Assembly (NCBI RefSeq): GCF_009451885.1
Contig: NZ_WIAO01000021.1
Coordinates: 42,720-106,719 of the forward strand
Origin: Glycomyces albidus
GTDB taxonomy: Bacteria > Actinomycetota > Actinomycetes > Mycobacteriales > Micromonosporaceae
Reading direction: 5' to 3'
Length of the DNA: 64,000 nt
This document shows, in pieces, positions 1-9,175 of the stretch. The position numbers and the translations under genes were made by a program. Positions within the stretch are counted from its first letter, which is position 1, and each line of letters begins with the position of its first letter. The notes beneath the pieces are model-generated. The model saw only the letters and a program-made list of their open reading frames with translations. It made no database searches and was not told the DNA's origin.

Positions 1-42
1 GCCCATGCGGCCCCGGGCGCCGAGCACCCCCACCTTGATCAT
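1..42 (-). CDS. dapB: 4-hydroxy-tetrahydrodipicolinate reductase, N-terminus only
   Basis: Only the first 14 codons lie in the window, reading MIKVGVLGARGRMG. This is the N-terminal Rossmann nucleotide-binding loop (V-x-G-x-x-G-R-M-G) typical of DapB, the NAD(P)H-dependent reductase of lysine/diaminopimelate biosynthesis in the cytoplasm. The ATG overlaps the TGA of the upstream M16 peptidase gene as ATGA, so the two are probably translationally coupled. The same order (pnp, M16 peptidase, dapB) is common in actinobacteria. The identification rests on this short motif plus context. Confidence 0.8.
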   Translation of the reverse strand, partial: MIKVGVLGARGRMG

Positions 43-1337
43 CGGAATTCCTTCTGGTCGAACGGCCCCACGGCCGCGGTCGTCATCGGCTGCGACAGGA
101 TCTCCGCGGCCACCGAGCGGATCTGCTCGGACGTGACCGCCTCGATGTCGGACAGCTCCCGCTCCAGGCTCAAGTGCTCGCCGTACAGCAGCTCGGCCCG
201 GCCCAGCGCGTTCATGCGCGACCCGGAGTCCTCCATGGACAGCACCATGCCACCCTTGCTCATGCCCTTGCCGCGCGAGAGCTCCTCGTCGGTGATGCCC
301 TCCGAGGCGACCCGCTCCAGTTCGGCGAGCACCAGCTCGCGCACCTGCCGGACCCGGTCGGGGTTCGAGCCGGCGTAGACGCCGAACATGCCCGTGTCGG
401 CGAAGTACGACGTGAACGAGTACACCGTGTACGCCAGGCCGCGCTGCTCGCGCACCGACTGGAACAGCCGCGAGGACATGCCGCCCCCGAGGACGTTGTT
501 GAGCACCTCGAAGGCGTCCTTGCGCGGGTCGTGCCGCGAGAACGTGCGGCACCCGACCACCAGGTGCGCCTGCTCGGTGTCGTGGCGCTCCACCAGGAGC
601 AGCCGCGGCTCGGGCAGGACCGACTCGTCGTGGCGGCGCTGCCGCGGGACGGCCGTGCCGCCGAGCAGCGGCCGGAACGCCTCCTGCACGAGCTTCACGG
701 TCTCGCCGTGGTCCACCCCGCCCGCGGCGCACACCGTCAGGTTCGGGGCCTGGTAGTGCTGCCGGTAGAAGTCGTTGATCTGCCCGCGCGTCAGCCGGCG
801 CACCGTCTTCGGGTCGCCGGCGATGTCGCGCCCGAGCGCGCCGTCGCCGAACAGCGCCCGCGAGAACAGCTCGTGCACCACATCGGACGGTTCGTCGGCC
901 GATGCGGCGATCTCCTCGAGGATCACGTCGCGCTCGACCTCCACGTCGGCGGGGGTCACCAGCGACGCGCACATGGCGTCGCCGAGGACGTCCACCGCCA
1001 TCGGCAGGTCGTCGTCGAGCACCCGCGCGTAGAAGCACGTCAGCTCCCGCGCGGTGTACGCGTTGGACTCGCCGCCGACCGCTTCGATCGCCTCGGCGAT
1101 CTCCGTGGCCGTGCGCTTCGCGGTGCCCTTGAACAGCAAGTGCTCCAGGAAGTGCGAGACGCCGGCGAGTTCGGGGGCCTCGTCGCGGGCCCCCACCCCG
1201 ACCCACACGCCGACCGAGGCCGAGCGCATGGTGGGGACGGTTTCGGTGAGCACACGCAAACCGCCGGGCAGCACGGTCAGTCGGACCGTGCCGCCCAGCG
1301 GATCGTCGATGAGCGTGCGAGTCTGGGGACGACTCAT
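39..1337 (-). CDS. M16 family zinc metallopeptidase (processing peptidase-like)
   Basis: This 432-residue protein has the inverted zinc motif of M16 peptidases, HFLEH at residues 62-66 (H62, E65 and H66), with the expected distal glutamate in VILEEI near 141-142. The size and two-lobed layout match single-chain bacterial relatives of mitochondrial processing peptidase. Such proteins are thought to degrade short peptides in the cytoplasm; the substrate is not known. The ATG abuts the pnp stop codon directly, and its own stop overlaps the dapB start, so it sits in a pnp, peptidase, dapB operon. No signal peptide is visible. The family call is secure and the specific role is not. Confidence 0.93.
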   Translation of the reverse strand: MSRPQTRTLIDDPLGGTVRLTVLPGGLRVLTETVPTMRSASVGVWVGVGARDEAPELAGVSHFLEHLLFKGTAKRTATEIAEAIEAVGGESNAYTARELTCFYARVLDDDLPMAVDVLGDAMCASLVTPADVEVERDVILEEIAASADEPSDVVHELFSRALFGDGALGRDIAGDPKTVRRLTRGQINDFYRQHYQAPNLTVCAAGGVDHGETVKLVQEAFRPLLGGTAVPRQRRHDESVLPEPRLLLVERHDTEQAHLVVGCRTFSRHDPRKDAFEVLNNVLGGGMSSRLFQSVREQRGLAYTVYSFTSYFADTGMFGVYAGSNPDRVRQVRELVLAELERVASEGITDEELSRGKGMSKGGMVLSMEDSGSRMNALGRAELLYGEHLSLERELSDIEAVTSEQIRSVAAEILSQPMTTAAVGPFDQKEFR

Positions 1338-3779
1338 CTACTCTTCCGAGCCTCCGGCGTCCTCGGTGCGGCGGGTGCGGCGCCGACGGCGCTCGCCGTC
1401 GCCGCCGCGGTCGGCGCTCGCGCGCTCGCCACCGCGGTCACCGCCGCGCTCGCCCCGGTCGCCGCCGCGGTCACCGCGTTCGCGGTCGCGGCGGGGTCCG
1501 CGGTCGCCGCGGTCGCCCCGGTCGCCGCGGGACTCCTTGCGCTCGGCCGGACGGCCCTTCTTGTAGCCCTCGGGCTCTTCGCCCTCGGGGTAGACCTTGT
1601 CGAGGTAGATCTTGCCGCGGTTGTCGATGTCGCCGATCTCGACCTCGATCTTGTCGCCGACGCCCAGGACGTCCTCGACCCGCTCGACGCGCTTGCCGTC
1701 GCCGACCTTCGAGATGTGGAGCAGGCCGTCGCGGCCCGGCACCAGCGAGATGAACGCGCCGAAGTCGGTGGTCTTGACTACCGTGCCGAGGAACCGGTCC
1801 CCCACGTTCGGGAGGGTCGGGTTCGCGATGGCGTTGATCGTCTCGACCGCGGCCTGCGCGGCCTCGCCGTTCTCCGCCGACACGTAGATCGTGCCGTCGT
1901 CCTCGACGGTGATGTCCGCGCCGGTGTCGTCCTGGATCTGGTTGATCGTCTGGCCCTTCGGGCCGATGATCGCGCCGATCTTGTCGACCGGGATCTTCAG
2001 CGTGGTGATCCGCGGCGCGGTGCTCGCCAGCTCGCCCGGCTCCGAGATGGCCTCGAGCATGACGTCGAGGATCGCGTGGCGGGCGTCGTTGGCCTGCTGG
2101 AGCGCCTGCGCCAGCACGTCCGACGGCAGGCCGTCGAGCTTCGTGTCGAGCTGCAGGGCCGTCACGAACTCGGGCGTGCCGGCGACCTTGAAGTCCATGT
2201 CGCCGTAAGCGTCCTCGGCGCCCAGGATGTCGGTCAGCGTGACGTACTTGGTCTCGCCGTCGACCTCCTCGGAGATGAGGCCCATCGCGATGCCCGCGAC
2301 CGGCGCCTTGATCGGCACGCCGGCGTCCATGAGCGACATCGTGGACGCGCAGACCGAGCCCATCGAGGTCGAACCGTTCGACGCGAGCGCCTCGGAGACC
2401 TGGCGGATCGCGTACGGGAACTCCTCGCGCGTCGGCAGCACCGGCACGAGCGCCCGCTCGGCGAGCGCGCCGTGGCCGATCTCGCGGCGCTTGGGCGAAC
2501 CCACGCGGCCGGTCTCACCGGTCGAGTACGGCGGGAAGTTGTAGTTGTGCATGTAGCGCTTCTTGCTGACCGGCGACAGCGTGTCGATGGCCTGCTCCAT
2601 GCGCAGCATGTTCAGCGTGGTGACGCCCATGATCTGGGTCTCGCCGCGCTCGAACAGCGCCGAGCCGTGGACGCGCGGCAGGATGCCGGCCTCGGCCGCG
2701 AGCGGCCGGATGTACGCCGCCGAGCGGCCGTCGATGCGGACGCCCTCGGTGATGACGCGCTTGCGGACCAGCTTCTTGGTGAGGGAGCGCAGGGCCGCGC
2801 CCAGCTCGCCCTCGCGGCCTTCGAAGTCGGCGCCGACCTTCTCGAGCATGAGGCTCTTGACGCGGTCGAGCTCGTCCTGGCGGGCGGTCTTGTCCGCGAT
2901 CTGGAGCGCCTGGTCGAGTTCGGCCGACACGGCGGCCTCGACGGCCGCGTAGGCGTCGTCCATGTACTCCGGGAAGCGCGGGTAGTCGGCGACCGGCTTG
3001 GCCGCGACGGCGGCGAGTTCGGCCTGCGCGCGGACCAGTTCGGCGATGACCGGCTTGACGGCCTCGAGGCCGCCGGCGACGACCTCCTCGGTCGGCTTGG
3101 TGCCGCCGGCCGCGATGAGGCTGATCGTGTTCTCGGTGGCCTCGGCCTCGACCATCATGATCGCGACGTCGCCCGACTCGAGGACGCGGCCGGTGACGAC
3201 CATGTCGAAGGTGGCCTTCTCGATCTGCTCGAGGGTCGGGAACGCGACCCAGGTGCCGTCGATGAGGACGATGCGGGTCGAGCCCAGGGGGCCCGAGAAC
3301 GGGAGCCCGGCGAGCTGGGTCGACATGGAGGCGCCGTTCATGGCGACCACGTCGTACTCGTCGCGGGTGTCGACCGAGAGGATGGTCCCGATGACCTGGA
3401 CCTCGTTGCGCAGGCCCGACACGAACGATGGGCGCAGGCCGCGGTCGATGAGGCGGCAGGTGAGGATCGCGTTCTCGCTGGGGCGGCCTTCGCGGCGGAA
3501 GAACGAGCCGGGGATGCGGCCCGCGGCGTACATCCGCTCCTCGATGTCGACGGTCAGCGGGAAGAAGTCGAAGTGGTCCTTCGGGTTCTTCGAGGCGGCC
3601 GTGGTCGAGAGGACGACGGTGTCGTCCATCTGGACGATGGCGGAGCCCTGGGCGAGCTTCGCGAGGCGGCCGGTGCTGAAGACGATCTTGCGGGTGCCGA
3701 ACTCGCCGTTGTCGATGACGGCGGTGGCGTGGTGATCCCCGAGGTTGAACGCCTCGGGTGTCCGGTCGTTATCGGACAT
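1338..3779 (-). CDS. pnp: Polyribonucleotide nucleotidyltransferase (PNPase/GpsI)
   Basis: This phosphorolytic 3'-5' exoribonuclease takes part in mRNA decay, and in actinobacteria also makes RNA 3' tails. The 813 residues contain two RNase PH cores around a helical domain, then a KH domain (GxxG loop GPKG), an S1 domain ([11 protein letters not shown]) and a tail of about 60 residues made of Gly-Asp-Arg repeats. I chose the ATG at 3779 ([11 protein letters not shown]) because AAGGAG lies upstream. The 29 extra codons of the longer reading frame look non-coding and would swallow that ribosome-binding site. S15 lies upstream on the same strand, the conserved rpsO-pnp order, but a strong terminator separates them here. 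Confidence 0.97.
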   Translation of the reverse strand: MSDNDRTPEAFNLGDHHATAVIDNGEFGTRKIVFSTGRLAKLAQGSAIVQMDDTVVLSTTAASKNPKDHFDFFPLTVDIEERMYAAGRIPGSFFRREGRPSENAILTCRLIDRGLRPSFVSGLRNEVQVIGTILSVDTRDEYDVVAMNGASMSTQLAGLPFSGPLGSTRIVLIDGTWVAFPTLEQIEKATFDMVVTGRVLESGDVAIMMVEAEATENTISLIAAGGTKPTEEVVAGGLEAVKPVIAELVRAQAELAAVAAKPVADYPRFPEYMDDAYAAVEAAVSAELDQALQIADKTARQDELDRVKSLMLEKVGADFEGREGELGAALRSLTKKLVRKRVITEGVRIDGRSAAYIRPLAAEAGILPRVHGSALFERGETQIMGVTTLNMLRMEQAIDTLSPVSKKRYMHNYNFPPYSTGETGRVGSPKRREIGHGALAERALVPVLPTREEFPYAIRQVSEALASNGSTSMGSVCASTMSLMDAGVPIKAPVAGIAMGLISEEVDGETKYVTLTDILGAEDAYGDMDFKVAGTPEFVTALQLDTKLDGLPSDVLAQALQQANDARHAILDVMLEAISEPGELASTAPRITTLKIPVDKIGAIIGPKGQTINQIQDDTGADITVEDDGTIYVSAENGEAAQAAVETINAIANPTLPNVGDRFLGTVVKTTDFGAFISLVPGRDGLLHISKVGDGKRVERVEDVLGVGDKIEVEIGDIDNRGKIYLDKVYPEGEEPEGYKKGRPAERKESRGDRGDRGDRGPRRDRERGDRGGDRGERGGDRGGERASADRGGDGERRRRRTRRTEDAGGSEE

Positions 3780-4098
3780 AGAGTGTCGATCTCCTTGTCG
3801 TGCCGAAGCACTGTGTAGTTCGGAAGCGCGTCTCCCGCCACGCTTTCCGGTCTTCGATCGAAGCACTCGGAGTCGGGCCCCTGAGGGGCGTTCCGGATGC
3901 CACTACCGAGGACCGGTGCGGTCTCAGGCGGGCCGCGCCGCGCCTCGATCCGAGGCGCTGCGGTGGAGCATGATGCTCAACGCCCAGCCTACTTGACTTC
4001 CTCGCCTCCCCGAAGGAAAGGTGATTCCCGACTTGCAGTCCGATTTCACGGGCGCCGCGAAGCACGGGCCGGACACTGCCGAGCAGGGCCGGGGACGG
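3780..4098. other. rpsO-pnp intergenic region
   Basis: No convincing gene lies here. The stretch should hold the pnp promoter and leader. The visible structure is a short palindrome, GAGCAT-G-ATGCTC at 3966-3978, about 190 bases upstream of the pnp start. I could not pick a convincing -35/-10 pair. The pnp leader is long enough for the processing-based autoregulation known for pnp in other bacteria, but that is inference. Confidence 0.4.
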
Positions 4099-4132
4099 CG
4101 AAGGGAGCGCCCCGGGCGGGGCGCTCCCTTCG
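4099..4132 (-). terminator. rpsO terminator
   Basis: A 15-bp stem (GAAGGGAGCGCCCC paired with its exact complement, loop GGGC) begins just past the rpsO stop codon. There is no U-tract, which is usual for actinobacterial terminators. It should separate rpsO from pnp transcription. Confidence 0.8.
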
Positions 4133-4143
4133 TCGAGTCCGTC

Positions 4144-4419
4144 TTAGGCGTTGTCGCGGATGCCGAGGCGCTCGATGAGGCCGCGGTAGCGCGTGATGTC
4201 TTCCTTCTTCAGGTACTTGAGGAGGCGGCGCCGCTTGCCGACCAGGAGCAGCAGGCCACGACGCGAGTGGTGGTCGTGCTTGTGCGTCTGGACGTGAGCG
4301 GTCAGCTCCTTGATGCGGTGGGTCAGGATCGCCACCTGGACGTCGGTCGAGCCGGAGTCGCCCTCAGAGGTGGCGTACTCCTTGATGATCTCGGCCTTCT
4401 TCGCAGCGTCGAGCGCCAT
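4144..4419 (-). CDS. rpsO: 30S ribosomal protein S15
   Basis: This small-subunit primary binding protein contacts helices 20-22 of 16S rRNA and helps bridge to the large subunit. The 91-residue length is standard. Hallmarks are the [19 protein letters not shown] segment and the basic [19 protein letters not shown] block. The ATG is preceded by AAAGG at suitable spacing. A hairpin lies 29-54 bases upstream of the start and could be an autoregulatory element. Confidence 0.98.
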   Translation of the reverse strand: MALDAAKKAEIIKEYATSEGDSGSTDVQVAILTHRIKELTAHVQTHKHDHHSRRGLLLLVGKRRRLLKYLKKEDITRYRGLIERLGIRDNA

Positions 4420-4447
4420 GTTCGAACACCTTTCACTTGATATGCGG

Positions 4448-4473
4448 CCAGTCCGCGGTGCCGAGCAGACTGG
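4448..4473 (-). promoter_or_regulatory. Leader hairpin upstream of rpsO
   Basis: On the minus strand CCAGTC pairs with GACTGG around an inner CGG/CCG stem, in the leader between ribF and rpsO. S15 represses its own mRNA in several phyla through unrelated leader structures. This position fits such an element, but no actinobacterial consensus could be compared. Confidence 0.35.
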
Positions 4474-4502
4474 TCAGAGACCGGTCCAGGCTAGCAGGGC
4501 CG

Positions 4503-5432
4503 TCAGCCCAGCTCCAAGGCCCGGCGCGTGTCTGCGACGTCCGTCTCGATCTGCGCGATGAGCGGCTCGAGCCCGTCGAAGGCGACCTGTCCGCGCAGGT
4601 GCGCGGTGAAGTCGAGGCGGACCCGCTCGCCGTAGATGTCCTCGTCGAAGTCGAGCAGGTGGGCCTCGACCGTGCGGGCGTCGCCGTCGAACGTCGGGTT
4701 CGTGCCGACGCTGATCGCGGCGGGGACGCGGCGCGAGCCGAGGAACAGCCAGCCGGCGTAGACACCGTCGGCCGGGACCGCCATCCCTTCGGGGACGTCG
4801 AGGTTCGCGGTCGGGAAGCCCAGGGCCGTGCCGCCGCGCCCGGCGCCGTGGACCACGGTGCCCTCGACCCCGAAGTCGCGCCCGAGGATCTCGGCGGCCG
4901 CGGCCACCTCGCCGGCGGCGACGAGCTTCCGGACGCGGGTCGAGGAGTACGCCTCCGCGTCGGCGGCGAGCGTCTGCGGCAGCACCTCGAACCCGAGCTC
5001 GGCGCCGAGCTCGACCAGCATCGCGACGTCGCCGGCCGCCTTGTGCCCGAAGCGGAAGTTCTCCCCCACGACGACCGCTTTGGCGTGCAGGGCGTCCACG
5101 AGGACCCGCCGGGCGAAGTCGTCCGGGCTGAGCTGCGAGAGCTCCTTCGTGAACGGCATCACGCACACCGCGTCGACGCCGAGCGAGCCGAGCAGCGCGA
5201 TGCGCCGCTCGATGGTGGTGAGCTGGGCCGGCACCGCGTGCGGTGCGACCACGGCGGTCGGGTGCGGGTCGAAGGTGACGACGAGGCTGTGCGCCTCGCG
5301 CTCGGCGGCGGCCTTCGCGGCCGTCCGGACGAGCGCGGCGTGTCCGCGGTGGACGCCGTCGAACACGCCGATCGCCACGACGGATGCGGGCCAGCCCTCT
5401 GGAGTCGCGTCTATTCCACGCCAGGTTTCCAC
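4503..5432 (-). CDS. ribF: Bifunctional riboflavin kinase / FAD synthetase
   Basis: It converts riboflavin to FMN and FMN to FAD. The 309 residues match prokaryotic RibF. The N-terminal adenylyltransferase half carries GVFDGVHRGH (the nucleotidyltransferase HxGH-type site) near residue 22. The C-terminal flavokinase half carries GRGGTALGFPTANL, with the conserved PTAN motif. The METWRG start is kept because it lies right before the first strand of the adenylyltransferase fold. The gene lies upstream of rpsO on the same strand, as in many actinobacteria. Confidence 0.97.
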   Translation of the reverse strand: METWRGIDATPEGWPASVVAIGVFDGVHRGHAALVRTAAKAAAEREAHSLVVTFDPHPTAVVAPHAVPAQLTTIERRIALLGSLGVDAVCVMPFTKELSQLSPDDFARRVLVDALHAKAVVVGENFRFGHKAAGDVAMLVELGAELGFEVLPQTLAADAEAYSSTRVRKLVAAGEVAAAAEILGRDFGVEGTVVHGAGRGGTALGFPTANLDVPEGMAVPADGVYAGWLFLGSRRVPAAISVGTNPTFDGDARTVEAHLLDFDEDIYGERVRLDFTAHLRGQVAFDGLEPLIAQIETDVADTRRALELG

Positions 5433-5495
5433 GTGGACGATCTTCTCACCGACCGAAGGCGGCGGCCATCCGGACGCGACCGCATGAGCCGTCCC

Positions 5496-5729
5496 TTACA
5501 GCATCATCGACGAGTCGGCCTTCCCGCCGGACGCGAAGATGAGCAGCATGAGGACGCCCACGGCGACCAGGAGCAGAATGCCCAGCAGGAGCCACGCGTT
5601 TCCCACGAACTCCGGTTGGCGGGGCAGGTCCTCTGCGAGGATCGGTTCATCGTGCTCGGAGTCCTGGCCACGGCCGCCTTGCGCCCTGCGGAACTCCTCT
5701 GGCAGATCTCTTGCCGCGTACGAGCTCAT
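5496..5729 (-). CDS. Small single-pass membrane protein, unknown function
   Basis: This 77-residue protein begins MSSYAARDLPEEFRR. The ATG at 5729 is chosen because AGGAG lies 8 bases upstream; a start 13 codons earlier has no such site. The first half is charged and hydrophilic (Asp/Glu/Arg rich). The second half has one strong transmembrane helix (about residues 42-65, LLLGILLLVAVGVLMLLI), then a short Gly/Ser tail. I do not recognise a family. It lies upstream of ribF with 63 bases between them and is perhaps cotranscribed. Confidence 0.6.
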   Translation of the reverse strand: MSSYAARDLPEEFRRAQGGRGQDSEHDEPILAEDLPRQPEFVGNAWLLLGILLLVAVGVLMLLIFASGGKADSSMML

Positions 5730-5973
5730 GGGATTCTCCTGACGACGAGTTCCGGGTTGCTCGTTCAATTGTCGAGAGATCGTCGGCTATCCGACTGACG
5801 TTTCCCGGAATCCGCCTGACAAGACCGCGAATTCGACCTATTGGAAATTACAAGGCCGTGACGGCCCTGCCTCGCCGTCCGTCCCGTTGCCGCCGGAAGT
5901 CGCCACGCCGTCACCGAAGACGTGGCATCTTCATGTCCAGGCACGACGGCATGTCAAGACGACGGGGGTCGAG

Positions 5974-7080
5974 ATGAACCGCACACGCTTCGCACTGGCA
6001 GTGGCAGGCATGCTCCTGCTCGCGTTCACCGTCCCGTCGTCCGCACCGGCCGCGGCGACCGGCTGCACCCGCACCCCGGAGTACACGGTGTGCAGCGCCG
6101 ACCCGGGCGGGTACGTGAAGGACACCTCGATCATCGCCGAGATCGTGCGCCGGATCGACGCCGCCGGCGAGGGCGACACGGTCCGCGCGGCGGTCTACCA
6201 GTGGTCGCTCGACAAGCCGGTCACGCCGCTCGCCGACGCGATGGTGAACGCGAAGCTGCGCGGCGCCGACGTCGCGGCGGTGGTCGGCCGGCTCGGCGCC
6301 AACCCGACCGCGAACGACCCGCTGATCGACCGGCTCACGGCCGCCGGGATCCTCGTGAAGCAGTGCCCGGACGCGTGCCTGCCGAACGCGGACGGCACCC
6401 GCAAGGGCCCCGACCACAACCGGTTCTTCCTCATCGAGGACGACGGCGCCCCGACGGTGCTGGTGACGAGCCTCAGCTTCGTGCGCTGGCACACGACGCA
6501 GGCGAACAACCTCCTCGGCGTGCACGGCGACCGCGAGCTGTACGACTTCTACGCGTCCTACTGGGACCGCCTGCACTCCGGGACCTGGGACGGGTGGACC
6601 GAGGAGCACAAGGCCGTCGCGGGCGACCTGGGGCGGGCGTGGGTGTTCCCGCGCGGCGCCGACCCGATCGCGGAGCAGCTCGCCGCGATCACCGGGTGCG
6701 GCATCGGCGACCGAGTCCTGGTGGCCCACGCGAACTTCCAGTCGAAGCGCCCGGCCGTGCGCGCCGAACTCGACCGGATCCAGGCCCTCGGCTGCCGGGT
6801 GCGGGTCGTGGTGGTCGACACGGAGACGGCCCACCCGGGCTGGCTCGAGGACCGGCTCGGCGCGCGCAACGTGCGCGTCCACGACGCGCACCGCAACAAG
6901 TTCATCGTCGCGGAGGCGGAGTTCGGCGACGTCCATCAAGCCGTGGTGTGGACCGGGACGCACAACCTCAACGGGAACGGCATGAGGCACGCGGACGACA
7001 ACCTGCTCAGCGTCGCGGACCCGACCGTCGCCGCGGAGTACGCGGACTTCTTCCAGCGGCTGTGGTGGTCCGCGAGGTAG
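5974..7080 (+). CDS. Secreted phospholipase D-like protein with atypical HKD motifs
   Basis: This 368-residue protein has a clear Sec signal peptide (MNRTRFALAVAGMLLLAF... with cleavage near PAAA). The ATG at 5974 is chosen because it starts exactly at the signal peptide; upstream codons of the open frame look random. The body resembles the PLD superfamily with two HKD-like blocks. The first reads HNRFFLIED at residues 148-156, with Arg in place of the HKD lysine. The second reads HRNKFIVAE at 306-314, with one extra residue between His and Lys, followed by the usual GTHNLNGNG. Both catalytic motifs are therefore non-canonical, so activity is uncertain. It is monocistronic, followed by a terminator. 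Confidence 0.75.
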   Translation: MNRTRFALAVAGMLLLAFTVPSSAPAAATGCTRTPEYTVCSADPGGYVKDTSIIAEIVRRIDAAGEGDTVRAAVYQWSLDKPVTPLADAMVNAKLRGADVAAVVGRLGANPTANDPLIDRLTAAGILVKQCPDACLPNADGTRKGPDHNRFFLIEDDGAPTVLVTSLSFVRWHTTQANNLLGVHGDRELYDFYASYWDRLHSGTWDGWTEEHKAVAGDLGRAWVFPRGADPIAEQLAAITGCGIGDRVLVAHANFQSKRPAVRAELDRIQALGCRVRVVVVDTETAHPGWLEDRLGARNVRVHDAHRNKFIVAEAEFGDVHQAVVWTGTHNLNGNGMRHADDNLLSVADPTVAAEYADFFQRLWWSAR

Positions 7081-7085
7081 CGGAA

Positions 7086-7111
7086 CGGGGAGGGACCGCA
7101 GTCCCTCCCCG
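7086..7111. terminator. Terminator between convergent genes
   Basis: An 11-bp perfect stem (CGGGGAGGGAC with its complement, loop CGCA) lies between the phospholipase D-like gene and the convergent sugar permease gene. It can act in both directions. Confidence 0.75.
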
Positions 7112-7136
7112 CCTGTGCGTTCGTCGAGTGCGTTCG

Positions 7137-8114
7137 TCAGCCCTTGACGGAGCCCGCGAGCAGCCCGCGCACGAAGTAGCGCTGGAGCAGCAGGAAGACC
7201 ACGAGCGGCACGACGATGGCGATGAAGGCCGCCGCAGGCAGCCGCGTCCAGCCGAAGCCCCACGTGCCGGCCATGTCGCCGAGGACCGCGGTCAGCGGCC
7301 GCGTGGCCTCGCCCGGGGCGAAGGTGCGGCCGACCAGGAAGTCGTTCCACACCCACAGGAACTGGAAGATCGCGATCGACGCCAGCGCCGGGGTCACCAG
7401 CGGCAGCACGACCTTGCGGAAGATCTGCGAGTGGCTCGCGCCGTCGATCCGCGCGGCCTCCATGACGTCGCCGGGGAGCTCCCGCATGAAGTTGTGCAGC
7501 AGGAAGATCGCCAGCGGGAGGCCGAAGATCGAGTGCGCGATCCAGACCTGCACGATCGTGTACACGCCGTCGAGTTCCCAGGCGGGCATGATCGTGAAGT
7601 CGCCGATGTGCAGGCCGCGGCTGAAGATCGACAGCAGCGGGATGAGCGCCATCTGGAGCGGGACGACCTGGAGGGCGAAGATGCCCACGTACAGTGCGTT
7701 CCGGCCCCGGAAGTTGATCCACGAGAGCGCGTAGGCGGCCAGCGCCGCGAAGGCGACCGGCACGATCACGCCGATGACGGTGATGACGACCGTGTTGATC
7801 AGGTTGAGGAAGAGTCCGCCGCCCTGGGAGTCCGAGTACAGGACGTAGTTGTAGTTGTACAGGCTCACTTGGGGATCGGTGAAGAAGTTCCACCATCCCG
7901 AGGTGCGGATCTCGTCGTCGGGGCGCAGCGAGTTGATGAACAGCCCGAAGGTCGGGATCGTCCACAGTGCTGCGATCAGGAGGGCGACGACGCTGGCGAG
8001 GCGGCTCGAGAGGACGCGTCGCAGGCGGTCGCCGCGGGTCTCGCCGATGCGGGCGGGCTTCTCGCGCGGCCCGGTGTCCTCGGGGAGGGACGTGCCGATC
8101 GGGACCGTGCTCAT
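7137..8114 (-). CDS. Sugar ABC transporter permease (AglG/MalG type)
   Basis: This is one of two inner-membrane subunits of a carbohydrate importer. The 325-residue protein has about six transmembrane helices and the EAA loop EAARIDGASHSQIFRKVVLP typical of MalG-type permeases. The start at 8114 (MSTVPIGTSL) overlaps the stop of the upstream permease as ATGA. The C-terminal FVRGLLAGSVKG is a hallmark of this subfamily. Gene order is binding protein, AglF-like, AglG-like. No ATP-binding gene follows, so a shared ATPase (MsiK/UgpC type) encoded elsewhere is inferred. Confidence 0.93.
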   Translation of the reverse strand: MSTVPIGTSLPEDTGPREKPARIGETRGDRLRRVLSSRLASVVALLIAALWTIPTFGLFINSLRPDDEIRTSGWWNFFTDPQVSLYNYNYVLYSDSQGGGLFLNLINTVVITVIGVIVPVAFAALAAYALSWINFRGRNALYVGIFALQVVPLQMALIPLLSIFSRGLHIGDFTIMPAWELDGVYTIVQVWIAHSIFGLPLAIFLLHNFMRELPGDVMEAARIDGASHSQIFRKVVLPLVTPALASIAIFQFLWVWNDFLVGRTFAPGEATRPLTAVLGDMAGTWGFGWTRLPAAAFIAIVVPLVVFLLLQRYFVRGLLAGSVKG

Positions 8115-9115
8115 CGGGCCTCCAGTTCCTGGCGGCGCATGTTGCGCACCTGGTAGATGACGACGGGGACGACGAGGAGGAACAGCAGGACGGCCAGGGT
8201 GGCGCCGCGGCCGTCGTCGTTGAGCCGGAACGCCTGCTCGACCATGTTGTGGGCGAGGACGTCGGTGCCGTAGTGGCCCTGGGTCATGGCGCGCACGATG
8301 TCGAACAGCTTCAGCGTCGCGATGAAGACGGTGACGGCGACGACGATGATGGCCGAGCGGATCGACGGGACGGTGATGTTCCAGAAGATCTGCGCGGGCT
8401 TGGCCCCGTCGATGCGGGCGGCCTCGATCATCTCGATGGGCACGCCCTTGAGGGCGGCCGAGAGGACCACGGTGGCGAAGCCGACCTCGATCCAGACGAG
8501 GACGACCATGAGCAGGAAGTTGTTCATGGGGAACTCGGTGAGCCAGTTGACCGGCTGCATCCCCAGGGCCCGGAGGACCGCGTTGAGGAGGCCGATCTGG
8601 TTCTCGCCGGTGCCGCTGTACTGGTAGACGAACTTCCAGATGATGGAGGCGCCGACGAACGAGATGCCCATGGGCAGGAAGACCAGGGCCTTGTAGACGC
8701 GCTCGCCGGCGCGGCCGTCGATGAGGACGGCGTAGACGAGGCCGAGGGCGGTGGAGACCAGCGGGACGACGATGATCCACAGGGCGGTGTTGATGAGGAT
8801 CTGCAGGGCGTCGGGGTCGCTGACGGCCCAGGCGTAGTTCTTCAGGCCGACGAAGCCGGTGCCCTCGGCGTCGAAGAACGACATGACGAAGGTGCGCACG
8901 GCCGGGTAGACCAGGCCGATGAGCAGGAAGAGCACGGCCGGCGCGAGGAACACGGTGGCGACCACGCGGCTGCGGTCGCGGCGGGATGCGAGTTCGGCGA
9001 GTCCGTAGAGGGCCATGAGGATCGCGACGAACGCGACCAGGCCCACGGCGAGGAGGCCGAACCTGTCGAGGTATGCGGAGATGTCCACGTTGAGCGACTC
9101 CAGTAGTCCGGGCAA
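8111..9115 (-). CDS. Sugar ABC transporter permease (AglF/MalF type)
   Basis: This 334-residue membrane subunit has an N-terminal helix pair before the usual six-helix core and an EAA loop reading EAARIDGAKPAQIFWNITVP. The extra N-terminal hydrophobic segment and overall length fit the AglF branch of alpha-glucoside transporters, recognised from memory and not by search. The stop overlaps the next permease start by 4 bases. A strong stem-loop lies between this gene and the upstream binding-protein gene and may lower permease expression relative to the binding protein. Confidence 0.93.
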   Translation of the reverse strand: MPGLLESLNVDISAYLDRFGLLAVGLVAFVAILMALYGLAELASRRDRSRVVATVFLAPAVLFLLIGLVYPAVRTFVMSFFDAEGTGFVGLKNYAWAVSDPDALQILINTALWIIVVPLVSTALGLVYAVLIDGRAGERVYKALVFLPMGISFVGASIIWKFVYQYSGTGENQIGLLNAVLRALGMQPVNWLTEFPMNNFLLMVVLVWIEVGFATVVLSAALKGVPIEMIEAARIDGAKPAQIFWNITVPSIRSAIIVVAVTVFIATLKLFDIVRAMTQGHYGTDVLAHNMVEQAFRLNDDGRGATLAVLLFLLVVPVVIYQVRNMRRQELEAR

Positions 9116-9118
9116 TGG

Positions 9119-9149
9119 GCCGAGCGGGGCCGGTCGGGCCCCGCTCGGC
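9119..9149 (-). promoter_or_regulatory. Intercistronic stem-loop, binding protein / permease
   Basis: A 13-bp stem (GCCGAGCGGGGCC with its complement, loop of 5) lies in the 60-base gap after the binding-protein gene. There is no U-tract. Such elements commonly protect the binding-protein mRNA 3' end or partially terminate, giving more binding protein than permease. Confidence 0.6.
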
Positions 9150-9175
9150 TTCTCGATTGCTACACGGGCCGGATC

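Noticed and set aside
174..3818. Very long open frames antisense to the M16 peptidase and pnp
   Set aside because: They arise from the GC-rich third codon positions of the real genes; translations are Arg/Ala/Asp/His-rich without domains.
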